Part shown: positions 42,641-54,800 of the stretch, piece after piece
Numbering within the stretch: the first letter of the stretch is position 1
Layout of the letters: every line of letters begins with the position of its first letter
NCBI GenBank assembly: GCA_916610825.1
Contig: OU744446.1
Span: forward strand, 9,512,309-9,576,308
DNA length: 64,000 bases
Direction of reading: 5' to 3'
DNA from: Haliclystus octoradiatus
Lineage: Eukaryota; Cnidaria; Staurozoa; Stauromedusae; Haliclystidae
The notes under the pieces: generated by a model
What the model was told of the DNA's origin: nothing
Seen by the model: only the letters and a program-made list of their open reading frames with translations
The model's database searches: none
Position numbers and translations under genes: made by a program

Positions 42641-44100
42641 ATAAATTATAGAAATACTTTTGTGCATGATGCCTTGATTAATTCTGAACTCTTTAATTTT
42701 AGACTGTAGACAGATAATCTTTTCGAACTTTGAATATTTTTTCGAATTAGGCCAACGTCATTTTGAAATTTCTTGCAAGTTAATTTGTTTTTATGCCCCG
42801 CGATAGATTGTTCATTTCAAAACAGATTGTTTGCTCAGTGTCAGTGTTCTTACAAATTATATATCAAAATAGCCTTTTTAAAAGTGAAATGTTCGTATGT
42901 CGATTTTAAGAAAAGTAATGAATGGCATTTTGTTTCATTAATAAATTTCTAAAACCTAGAGTCTGTTTAATTTTCATAGCGTTTGTGCCGCACTATATGT
43001 ATTGCTGATATCACCACTACATGAAATAGGTCTACGTTTCTTTGATTTCAAAACATATTTTGTTTGGCCTAGTTATACTGGTAATTCAATGTAATTCAGT
43101 ATTTCGTATTGTTTTAATTATCATAAAACTGATTCAGTTTCAAGTTTCACCTGTTCAAACCATTTACACGCAGCTTTTAAATTCAAAACGAAATATTTTT
43201 GTTCTGGAGATTCAATTTGAGTTCGATTTGGCTGCCCGCTAGATTATCGACCTATGAAATTTTCAAATCTCTGAATTTTTTAAGACAATGATATCAAATA
43301 AAATATCAGATAAAGTATATTATTTTAAAACAACGTCATAGACCCATACTTTTCATACAACAAATTTGTTACTGTACACGGTTATCTCGACACAAATGTT
43401 TGCATAATTTCCCGACAACGGATTATCTGTATTATTTCGCCAGTAAGACGTACATAAGTCGCAGACAGACACAGAAATATCGAAATATAGAAATATAGAA
43501 ATATTGTGATATATAAACAGACAGTATTATGTATATAAGTGATGTTATGATGTGATGATGTGATATATAAACAGAGAGTATTATGTATATAAGTGATAAA
43601 TGATTTACACTGAAGGCGGAATCGGTGAGACTTTTTTCATACTAGATTACCCTGAAGTTGTACGGAACACGTTTTCACAATTTCAGCAAGGAATCCCCTT
43701 CTCATATGATTTAGATTTCACGACTTAAAAGTTGTATCGATATTGGAAGGTGGATCTCCTTCAAAAACTTTCTTAAGGACAACGAGCGTTGGCAGTAGTC
43801 AAAATCACGGACCGATACTCACCGAAAATAATTTCCATTAAATTTATCTTCTCAAATTCTATTTTTCAAAATGTTCCTTTACCTTTCATGTTAAGCTTGC
43901 TCATTAGGCGATTTTTTTATAGTAAGTGTTAATAAATGCGAATTAAACTGTATGATTAAAGTACATCATAGGCCCATCATGCTGTATAATTGGAGACATA
44001 ATATGTAATTATTGAAGTTTTAAGAATACATCTTGATAAAGCAGATTGCATGGCAATATCAAGGATAAGAAAGATAAGAAAGTATTCAAATTCACTTACT
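42640..44100. other. AT-rich stretch without recognised gene
   Basis: Only a short tandem duplication (43506-43605, units with GTGATATATAAACAGA.AGTATTATG, about 53 bp apart) was noticed. Confidence 0.5.
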
Positions 44101-44103
44101 GGT

Positions 44104-44166
44104 GCATAATTTCGTTCACTTTCTCGTCGAGGTCTCCCACTTGCCCTCTTCCCAATTGATTTATCT
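44104..44166 (-). CDS. Candidate exon of an unrecognised gene
   Basis: Acceptor ATAATCTATAG and a perfect GTAAGT donor bound about 63 nt encoding INQLGRGQVGDLDEKVNEIM and H. Phase fits the candidate exon at 44257-44417. Charged and helix-prone. No family recognised. Confidence 0.4.
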
Positions 44167-44256
44167 ATAGATTATGAAAAATATTACGTGGGTTAGATCT
44201 AGCAACTTACGGTGTATTTAGGCAACTGTGAAATTCCTTAGGCTTTTCACTTACAA

Positions 44257-44417
44257 TTGAACTCCGAAATGAATCGTTGCATATGTCCTCTTCCATACGG
44301 TTGAAATCTTGTAGATTTTCAATAGTCTTGACTACAAAATTGCTGATTTTATCCTCTAACAATCCTCGGAGCATCGTGATTTGAACCCTCATTTTTACTT
44401 GATCTTCGAGTATTCGT
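44257..44417 (-). CDS. Candidate coiled-coil exon of an unrecognised gene
   Basis: Between acceptor TTTATGTCATAG and donor GTAAGT the minus strand encodes LLKRILEDQVKMRVQITMLR, then GLLEDKISNFVVKTIENL and DFNRMEEDICNDSFRSSI. It looks like an amphipathic helix or coiled coil and continues in phase into 44104-44166. A further upstream frame (44428-44630, Ser/Thr-rich, acceptor CCCTTCACAG) does not join cleanly in phase. This may be part of a host gene scattered among transposons, or a pseudogene. Confidence 0.4.
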
Positions 44418-44689
44418 TTTAATAATGCTATGACATAAATAGAAATTTATAGTGTTTTTGAGACCTTGATAATAAATATTTTATGGGATCCGGGATGAGA
44501 TCATCCAGGACTGATGACGACGAATTATACGTTCTGTTGCCGTCTGTCGTCTTTCCTTTCTGTTTGATTGTAGCTGTGGCAGTTGCAGACTTGGGTGGCA
44601 ACGATGGATGGAACACTCCTGTGAAGGGGTAAAATTAAAATATTACGATAGTATATAATAATGGCGATGATTAACCATTGGCTGATTTA

Positions 44690-46300
44690 AATAATAGATT
44701 TAATCAGGGTATTGCACAAACGTGCATGGTTATGAGCTGGCAGGCTTTTATTTTCAGATTTTGCTTCCATAATTAACGAATGAATTTAAACGTCATTTAA
44801 GTTAATATTTCATTGTGTTGATTTGCTATAAGAATAAAACACAGTATTTTACTGCAGTTTCGAGACTAAAAATAGCGGTGTCTTGTTCTTATCGTTGATC
44901 AACATTTAATGAAGTTAAATTCAGGTATATCTTATTCAACAGAGTTAAATTGAATTGAGCGTGTATATGATTTGTTATAAATAATATTTATAATATTTCC
45001 AGCGTTCAAAAATGGCTTTCAACTTAAAAAATGCAAAAACATAATTCAAAAGCATTTCAATAATTAATACAGTTTGGATGAGTGTAGCAAACCTTTGTGT
45101 TACAAAAAAAAGCGAAAAAGGTTGCATATAATAATCGATCATAGCATAAAATTATTGATTAAAATATAATTTACTGTTTTCCAAATGAGATCCAAAGAAG
45201 AATGAGATCCAACTAAAAACAATACGAGCGGCATAATCTCCGAACAACATTCATATTTGTATTCATATTTGCGGGTTCAGCGAGTTAATACACCAATCAA
45301 TAATAAGTTAACAACCATATTTTATCGAAGGAGAACGTAAACCCGACAAGAATAAAATATAAATTCTCTTTTATTCAAAATAATTCTGACAAAGAAAGAT
45401 CATTCCATATCGCGATCAAATGCATGGTAAAGTACATTCCTTTTCTATATAAGTAAATCCTTTTCATCATACATCATAACATGAGCATTTAAATATTACC
45501 ATCGGCTATGGTATTTATATATCTTTGATGTTGCACTAAACATTTCCACTCTATAAATCACGTCCGTTTCAAGAAATTCTGAATAAATATGGATATCACG
45601 AATCTGGCAAAATATGAGTTGTTTTCGTTTTTCTATCAAAGCAACTAATTTATCCATAAATCATAATCGTCTTTTCTTTCATTCTACATCTGTTGGGTTT
45701 TATAAATAGCGCCTGGAAATATTGACAACAAGATGTAACATAATATTGATATCGAATTATTATAGAGATTTATTATATAATTTTATTTCATTTTAAAGGA
45801 ATGTTGATTCTCCCATTTCTGAAAATTTGACAACAAGAAGCACTACGAGGTCACTTTTCACATCTTTTTTTACTTATAAAATTCTGGTTTCAACGAAATT
45901 TTAATATTTTGATAGACTGCCATGAAAATCACAGACCTACTTGCTGAGATTGTTAAGATCAAAAATATATAGGCACATATGATGTTATATTATCAGATGT
46001 TATATTTATGTATGTATGTATGCATTTTTGTCAAATATGACGTATGTTATATTGCAATAAAGATTTGTGAAGCCGAACCGAACGTGATTCGATCGTATCC
46101 AGAGCCATCTATTTACAATTATTGTAAATAGATGACTGTGATCGTATCGGGTCAGATTTTGGGTTGATATTTTAGGTCTTCTGATCGGATCGGATTTGAA
46201 GTGCTTTTTATGAATAATTTCAGATTTCGAAATTTGACTGAGTATTTGTAATTTGTAATAATTAATGTGTTCTAGCTTCCTTTCAGCACTATTTCAGTAT
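44690..46300 (-). repeat. Unclassified dispersed repeat R1, copy B (longest)
   Basis: The longest R1 copy, inverted relative to copies at 25630-26460 and 42440-42640. It ends where the (ATGAA)n tail of LINE D begins. No coding frame, no clear terminal repeats. Confidence 0.65.
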
Positions 46301-46322
46301 TTCTATATAGATATAGCTACGT

Positions 46323-48660
46323 TTTTTTCATTTCATTTCATTTATTTTGTCAAAATTGACTGGCGAAACAAAGGAGAGTCACGTAATATGATCTCTCACT
46401 AAAATGTAGCCTAGTTACAAATAATGTTAATAAAAATTAATAGAAATTTAAGCATGCCAAATTATTGTTTGTTTTACATTACATTGTTTTATAATTACTA
46501 AATGCCATATATTACCAATATACCTTGCAAAAAGATGAGAGGCTTGTCTCATCAAGACCCCTTTTTAAAAGTAGAAAAACTGGCTTAGGTTACAAGTTTT
46601 TCTGATAGAGAATTCCACTAAGGTATCACTCTACAACAAAACTGGTATCGAACACAGTCTGTTTTAGCAATACATATTGATTTTAATGTTAATGAATATG
46701 ACCTCAAGGAATACTTTGAAGATTCAATTTTAAACATTTGATCAAATGGAACATCTACAATACCGTGTAGAACTTTGTAAGTAAGGGAAAGATCAGCTTT
46801 AATACGCCGAACTTCTAGCGATTCGAAGTCTAATTTATTTAATCGATCTGCATAGTCCACATAATTAATATTTGCAAAACCGCAAACTCTCTGGGTAAAT
46901 GGCCTTTGTACACTTTCAAGTAATTTGATGTCTTTAGCCAATTGCGGGCTCAAAAACTGGTTCGGTGATTCCAATAAGGGCCTGACATAGCATTTTAGTC
47001 AAATCTTTTGTAGTCATTTTGAAGATGTTTATCATAAATATTTTTGGTATGATAATAATTCAGAATTCTTTGGTATGATAATATAAGTCAATTCATAAAG
47101 AAAACATATTAAAAATGTTACACCGGAACTGATGCCAGGCTCTTTTCATCCAACTAAATGGGTCTTCTTAAAAAGGGCGGTTGTAAAATTGCTTTGCATA
47201 AATCCTAATTATTTTGCTGATAATTGTACTTTGACACATTTGCTTGGATTCTACCGTGTGCTTTTTTGATTTGAGACGATACAAAATAGTTATTCAATCC
47301 GATGTTTAGAAATTTTCTAAAACAGCTGGAGCGTGACTGCTTTTTGAAACTTCAAAACACCACTTTTTTTTTCACTAATAAAAAAAGCACACGGGATAAT
47401 CCAAGCAAATATGTCAAGGTGCAATTATCAGCAAAAATAATTAAGATTTATGCAAAGCAATTTTACACCCGGCCTTCTTAAAAAGATCCAATTTTATTTG
47501 GCAGGAAAGAGTCTGGCACTAGTTTCGGTGTAGCATTTTAAATATTTTTTATTCCGGTTTGACTTATATTATCATACCAAAGAATTCTGCATCATTTTCA
47601 TACCAAAAATATTCAAGATATAAAATTTCAAAATGGCTACAAAAGATTTGACTACCATGCTGCCTGCATATGTTTTAAAGGCAGACATATGCAGATATAA
47701 TTTTTTTTGAAATAAAACATTTTAATATTAAGTAACAACGAGAATATGCTTTTGATACTATCATTGAACAATGTGCAATTGATTTGAGATTCGATGTAAG
47801 TATAATAGCAAGATCTTTGATTTGTGACACTTGCTGCAGTTCATTGTTCCATAAGGAATATACATTGCTTGGTAATTTTAGGTTGCCAACAGACAACACG
47901 CTGCACTTGTTAAAAGTAATTCTGAGCTGCCATTTTCAACCCATGATGTAAAGTTGTTCAATGTTTTCACGAGGGGCATGGCATCGCTATCTTTCCTCCC
48001 AAATAGAATTTTGCATCGTCAGCAAACAACTTGACGTCACTTGACGTGTAAGCAGCTAACTATATCGTTAAAGTAGATAATGAATGATATTGGTCCAAGG
48101 ACTAATCCAACAGGAAGAGTATCAGATAATGAGAACATTTCAAAACAAATTCCACAGCTTTAAAGTTTTAATAATAGCTTTGAATGACATACAGTATCGA
48201 AAGCTTTACTGAAGTCGATATATACACTATCGAGTCTTTGTCGCTTATGTATAGACTCACACCATTTGTTAATTGCTAATACCAATTGAGTAGCTGTTGA
48301 TCTTTTGGCAAGAAACCCGTATTGTTTTTTTGAAATTAAATTGAACTTAAATAAATACGAGATCATGTCTTTAACAATGATTGACTCGATTACTTCACAC
48401 ATAATGCAAGTGAGAGAAATCTGTCTGTAGTTGGTGCGATTAGAAAAGCTACCTTTCTTAAGTATTGGATTAATTATTGCAAGCTTCCAAACTGTTGGTA
48501 ATATGCCAGTTTTCAAGGAAATTTCATACAAATAAGACAGAGGAGCTGCAATCTCTGCTGCAACAGATATTAAAAAATTACAGGATAACCGTCAGGTGAT
48601 CTAAATGATGATGTCGGAAGGTCTTAAAGGGCATCGTAAACTCTATCAAATGAAAACTCT
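46323..48660 (-). mobile_element. LINE D: 5'-truncated CR1/L2-like LINE, split by an inverted-repeat element
   Basis: Minus-strand RT pieces: TVWKLAIINPILKKGSFSNR and VYIDFSKAFDTVCHSK (48160-48531), LIL KCF and SKAYSRCYL (47675-47899), then RPLLESPNQFLSPQLAKDIK and RADLSLTYKVLHGI (46618-46974). One stop interrupts the C-terminal VIP-WNSLSEKLVT. The 3' end has AATAAA followed by a short (ATGAA)n tail at 46326-46345, typical of CR1/L2-type LINEs. ORF1, endonuclease and most of the RT N-terminus are missing. The element at 46989-47661 is inserted in the codons for TYVRPLL. Confidence 0.8.
46989..47661. mobile_element. Inverted-repeat (Mutator-like?) non-autonomous element, copy 2, inside LINE D
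   Basis: 673 bp, nearly palindromic throughout. Both ends start AGCAT and share TAGTCAAATCTTTTGTAG. Flanks GCCTGACAT (46980-46988) and GCCTGCAT (47662-47669) fit a 9-bp target duplication with one base lost. The duplicated codons of LINE D (ACA TAT GTC AGG) confirm that the site was duplicated. Confidence 0.78.
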
Positions 48661-48789
48661 GTAAAACATTTAGATCTTTACCGGGGTATACTTAGAGTAT
48701 GATCATTAATTAATGATATGTATTGTCTAGTATGTATCATGTAGCATTATTAAATATGAATCATTCCCAAATGGAGTGATAACTAGCCC

Positions 48790-49039
48790 GTGTATGATAT
48801 GCTCAGAAGAAGGAAGGCCAAATGTAAACAAACTGGTAACATACATGGAAGTGGTTGCAAGAATGATACTTTAAATGTGAAAGGGGAGAACTGTGGATTG
48901 GCAAACAAAACCACTTTCTACGAATTATTTTTGTCTGACAATATATCAAGTATTATTGCAGTGATATTGTCTGCTGATATGGTTAGGGTGGAATTATTTC
49001 CTCCAGAGACTTATTTCTTCCTTTCATCGCTTAATTCGT
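48790..49039 (+). other. Unrecognised open frame next to the long-TIR element
   Basis: An 88-codon frame reading through LNVKGENCGLANKTTFYELF and SADMVRVELFPPETYFFLSS ends a few codons inside the TIR at 49040. No family recognised. It might be an exon interrupted by the element or chance. Confidence 0.15.
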
Positions 49040-51079
49040 CTTCAAAGTGGGAATAAACCCCCAGACTATCTTTACATATGTGGTAGAACCCGACGGGAAA
49101 AAAACAATGGCGTAATTTTTTTTTCGATCTGGAAATTATTTCTTGGTGAAAAACGCCTTCAAAGTGGTGTTTAAACCCAAATGTCGCTGAGAAAAAAGGG
49201 ATTGGATCTATTGGATCTAGCTTTATGACGACAAAGTCACAAGTCGTGCGGTTTGTCTAACAGACTTAAGAGTGTGCTGATCACGCGACGTTATCTTTGA
49301 GGTGACCTAGCTCCGAGAAGTCACACAAAAAAAATTTCTGACGAGGCTGAGCCATGAACAAACATATAAACTCGCGAATTACGTAAAAAAGATACAATTT
49401 GTGATTTCGGGAGCAGAATAAAATCTATTGAAACGCTCAGTCGAAATAATTTTTCGTAGCGTCATTAAGCGCGATGAATCTGATATAGATTGCGGATTAA
49501 CACAAATGTCAGGCGGTGCGAGTGTTCCTTTGTGACTAGTCTAGCGACACATATTAGTTACGTATTCTGGGTGACAGCAGTACTTCTCAAATCTTAATTA
49601 GTAGACACGTACCCTTCGAAATAGCTTTACCTACGCTATATAAGTTATATAGCTATTTTTAACTCTATCTGCAAGTTGTTCTCGAGTAAATATTTCTAGA
49701 AGATATCTTTTTCATGATCTAGATGTGAATGTAAACTGACTCGATTTGCACAGTCATGCACAGACGACTTTTCCTCTAGATAGATATTGGTACTGCAAAG
49801 TATTAATTGTACTTTTTCGGATTTATTTAAGTATTAACAAATTATTAAATAGACATTTTTCAATTATCATTTCAAAATTTAAGTTTGAAATCGATGTTTG
49901 TCTAGTAAAACTTAAACCATGTAATCGTATAGTTTATACGACTGTAGATAGATATATTACACCCAATAGTCTAACAAAGTGTTCATCATTTATTTACCAA
50001 GCATTCAATTATTATAAAACCATCGAAAATTCTTCAGTACATTACACTGTAAAATTCTATAAAATATCGGAAAATAGTACAAAAATGATATGAGGGCTTG
50101 GACGTTCTTATTCAAGTTTACAGCCATATACTAGAACTACAGTAATGCATATTCTATCATTTTTCGGTTTTGCGGTATGTCTTCATTGCATAAATTGTTA
50201 CCCCCTCTATCAACGTTATCTGATTAACAAAATTAGGGTTTTGCAATGTGAAGTCTCGTTCCTGATTACACATACACCACCAATATTTTTTGCCATACTA
50301 GCTAGTATTCATTCCTTTGGCTAGAAAGTAGAACATATGTTAGCATCATGTCACAATCTGTAGTTTATAGGATGCAGTACTACAGTGCATAATCTACTTT
50401 GCACAAAATACCTTTCTACAGATACGATAAATCAGATGGACAGATTTCGTTTCTGTGAAAAGAGGACTATAAACCAACCTTTAATAGCGTTTCCCACCGT
50501 ATATTTTGATATTTACGCTCAAAAGAATACTCAATTTTCAGTCCAGACATATGCTTACAAACAATAAATTCTACTTGGCTAGCTTTTGTGGTCACCAGAG
50601 AATCTTTTGATATGTGTTAAATATGTGTGAGAATGATATGTCAAAATATAATCTGTATAACGCGCGCTACGAATGAAATATTTTCTGATTTTTATTTTCT
50701 TCAAATTCGTGAACTTTAAAATCATTAAATCATCTGGAATGTTGCTACTCTTGAGTTTATATGTTCTTCCTTACCTCAGTTTTGTGGGAGAGAATAATAG
50801 ATTGCCGTTACAGAGCTACGCCATCTCAAACATAACATCGCGTTATTAATCCGATCTAAAGTCTATTAGAAAAACCACACGACTTGTGACTTTGTCGTCA
50901 TAAAGCTAGATCCAATCCCTTTTTTTCCTCAGCGACATTTGGGTCAAAACACCACTTTGAAGGCATTTTTCACCAAGAAATAATTTCCAGATCGAAAAAA
51001 AAATTACGCCATGGTTTTTTTCACGTCGGTTTCTACTACATGTGTAAAGATAGTCTGGGAGTTTATTCCCACTTTAAGA
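49040..51079. mobile_element. Long-TIR DNA element, about 2 kb
   Basis: Terminal inverted repeats of about 270 bp (49040-49316 and 50811-51079) start CTTCAAAGTGGGAATAAAC and share GACTATCTTTACA, TCGATCTGGAAATTATTTCT and TATGACGACAAAGTCACAAG. Flanks TTAATTCGT and TTAATTTGT suggest an 8-9-bp target duplication with one change. The 1.5 kb core shows no transposase; frames at 49746-50093 and 50385-50567 resemble nothing known. Probably a non-autonomous Mutator-like or hAT-like element. Confidence 0.75.
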
Positions 51080-51319
51080 TTAATTTGTTAAGCTTTGGCA
51101 AAATAGCAATTTTAAACTGTGAATTGGAGAATATTCAATATTCATCCATATAGAAAGCCACCATAATGGTAATGATGACTGTGAGAACAATTTTAGGCTA
51201 GATTATAGTTAGAATAGTAGTTAATATATATATAAATGTTTTAAGTTTACATAATTACTTCCTGTTACAGTTTTATTGCATGTATTGTAGAATAGACTGG
51301 TTCAAAAAAAAACAAAGTT

Positions 51320-51857
51320 TGAAAGTTGAATTGCATTCTCAATTTTATTGTTTTAGTGGGTAAGAAAATCATAAGTTCGAAATTTGAGTTCAAAATATAT
51401 TTGAAAATGGGCTCTCAATGTCCCTCTAATTTAATACACAAAGTCAAAGAGGAAAACGCTCAAAAATTTCAAAAAAATACAATTAAATGTTAGGAATGTA
51501 TTTTTAATCTCTTAGAACCACACACTTGAATGATCAGTCAAAATCACAACGGAAGCCATACATTTAAATGCATCACTTTGAAACACACATTTTCAGTATA
51601 TTTTTAGATGCCACAGTAATATTTTTGAGATTTATTACCTTCATAGACATAAAAAATTATTCAAAAATACCTTCCTGATATTTAATTAAATTTGTTTTGA
51701 AATTTTTGAGCGTTTTCACCATTGACTTTGTGTATTAATTTGGAGGGGCATTGGGCGCCCATTTCCCAGCATTATTTTGAACTCAAATTTTTCAGTTATG
51801 AATTTCTTACCCATTACCCATAAGAACAATAAAATCATGAATGCAATTCAACTTTCA
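51320..51857. mobile_element. Foldback element
   Basis: Arms TGAAAGTTGAATTGCATT (left) and AATGCAATTCAACTTTCA (right) open inverted repeats of about 200 bp that also share AAATTTTTGAGCGTTTTC and GACTTTGTGTATTAA. No target duplication could be fixed and no coding frame is present. Confidence 0.7.
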
Positions 51858-54800
51858 GTGTTAATAGTATATGGTATCTTGTCTTCTACGATAATGTGTT
51901 CCTATTGTGGTTAAAGCACGGGTTTAGTCATGTTTATTCCATCGGATAGACGTTTCTAGTTAAATTCTTGAACTCATCAATACTAAAAATTAAAATGACG
52001 TTTCGAGAACACTTGAATAAAATGAATGAAAATTTTGATGATGGGAATTTCTATTTGTGTTTTTTTTTTCATTTGAAAGATATGTTTACATTAATTGAGC
52101 AATACCTTGGAGGTAAAGAAGTCAAAGATAAACCGTCAACCTTATGTCCGTTTGTCATGTGCCTGGTGACGTGCACAATACAAATTTAACGAAAACAACA
52201 AATAATAATATGACCTATGATGACTGAAATAGCATCATTGTACTTCCAATTAATCAATTGCATACTTTCCAAAGCAAAGCAGAAATATGAGTTAATTCAG
52301 CTTCATTGCTCTTATTAGACAAAGAACATGCTTCCATGCAATGACCGTGAGAATGAAGCATAGATGCGTAGTATATGTACCCGGGTATATGTATAGATAT
52401 CACTGCCGTCGTATGATTTAAAAATCATTTATTATTATATAGTTTATCACTATGAGTGCCGTGTGTAAAATTCCATGTTTTTCAATTTATGCTTACTTCA
52501 GTTATTGTGCCCGAGATTATACCGGTTTGTTTTTTTTTGTCCCTTGGCATTTGTTTTCATTAATTACCATCAAATATTTCATTTATTTTGAACAACCACC
52601 GATTTCCATTAGCGGTATTCATCAGTACGCTTCCGTCATTTTGAATGATCATAGTCAGACAACATTGACTATATAAATGAATAATTTGAATTGATTAATT
52701 TTGTATAATCTTGTTTGTTACAGACATAGAGATTAGTATAGACCCACTGATTACTGCATATGGATGTGATATCTTTAAATCTTGAATAGAATTAAGTAAC
52801 CCCACGTGATTTCAATTGCGAAATAACGAAACAGCTATTGAATGCGCCTCTCTTAGCCACACCCATGTGTGGGATATAGTAGTACACTATAATAAAGTAC
52901 AAACCAAACATAGAATAACCATCATTTCAGAAAATCAATCATGCTAATTGAATACATGATATCTGAGAGAGGTTCAAAACATAACATACGTACATTGCAG
53001 CATTGCCGCTTTCAATACAGCAATAATCTCTTGAGAAACTACTGAAGCGGGGTTCGGGAAAAGCTTTTTTAGAAACATATCTGAAAATATTAACATTTTC
53101 TGATTGGGGACCTTCATGGCATGATTCTATAATATCAAGCATATATATGTATTGAGTTGTGTTAAGCGCATTCTTTTTAATATAACTAATATTTATTAAT
53201 CACACCTGTTTGGATAAACATCGTAAGGTGCATGGTTTATAAAAGCATATATTGATCTGTGTTATAATAATGTTAACAATTTTATTTGCTTGATAATATC
53301 AATAAGAGAATATTGCTAATGTTATTGTAATTCTAGCAATCATGACGATATTGCTATTTTTATACAAATGTCACCTTTAAATACAACTATTCAATTGTTA
53401 TATAGAAAGAAATCTATATAAATGGGAAATGAAAGTTTTTTCAGTCACATAACATGCAGGTAATACATTTTGATGAGAAAGTATTCGAATCGTTGTTTCC
53501 AAGTCGTTGTCTTGATAGCATGAAGGGGAGGCTCCAGTAGATAAAGGCAATTATGAATCTACCCTCAGCCTGTCTATGTGTTAGTTCATCCGTCTATTCC
53601 CATTATTATATTCCGTACATAAGAGGTAAACACAAAAAAATGCGGCAGGTAGCAGCACGTGGTAAGGGCGATTGGCTCAGGAGGTCTTTGAGATCGTTTT
53701 TGGGTCGACGGGTGCGGCAGAACGAGTAGGGACAAAGGACTATGCCATGGTAATCTCTCATCTACATCTCAAATACAAAATAAAAACTGCAAAGTCAAAG
53801 AAAGGACATTACATAAAATACAATTGCAATGCTGTAAGAAGGAACTGTCATGTGTGGACATGTAAATTGTACGGTCCCCAATTGTATTTTGGGGAAAAGT
53901 ATGTGCAATGTAAAGCAGTGCTAGCGAATTGCAAGCATGGCAGGAGGAAGTGCAATATTACAGTGAACACGTATTATGGTAACAAATGTTGAAGTTGTAT
54001 GCTAAATAGAAATAATGATTAGAGTCACAGATTCCTCTATACCCGCACTGCATTGTGGAATAGGATTTGATTTTACATTTCATTTTCTGCCTTCACTTAT
54101 ACAAAAGCTTCCTCAATTGATTTTTTCGACGGCTTTTCATTTTACATATCAAATTTCATAGAGTATTGAATTTCTGAAAATATTTTCTTCCATTAATTAT
54201 TAGAACCGAACGGGATACTCGACACATATCTAAGTTAATTATATGCCCCACACTAGCCCATCAAGGCCGATGACTCAGAGCTATATTGGTATATATATAT
54301 ATATCTTCTATAGATGTAGTAAGTAAATGTTACAAATAAACAATCAATTCAAAACAATATTATTAATTCAGATAGTAATCTGTTTTTAGAAAATCTGTTC
54401 TTGACTTATCACAGTCCACTAAAGAAGAAATGACTTTATAATTAAATTAATTAAATAATGTGATTAATATATAAAATAACATTGATGGAGATATGTATAT
54501 AAGCTGATGTATAGTTCATTGTGAAAATAAAAACCGTTCATCCGATTGAAAAACTAAACGAATGATCTATCTAAAAATATGGAATTTAATTATTGGAAGA
54601 ATGTTTTCTAGATTCAAAGTCTGTTTGCTTGTTTCATGCTTGTTTTGAGCTAAGAATCAAGCAAGATGTCTAATTTCAACTGATCTTGAATTGCAAGACA
54701 AGTCACTCGATAGTGGGCCGTAGCATGCGCAATAAATTTTGCTTGAAGAATGAATACAGAACCTTCCCGAGAGCCATTCTTGAAGAGCGCACTAGCGTGA

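Noticed and set aside
43506-43605. Two GTGATATATAAACAG units as a functional array
   Set aside because: Only two AT-rich units about 53 bp apart; a simple slippage duplication explains them.
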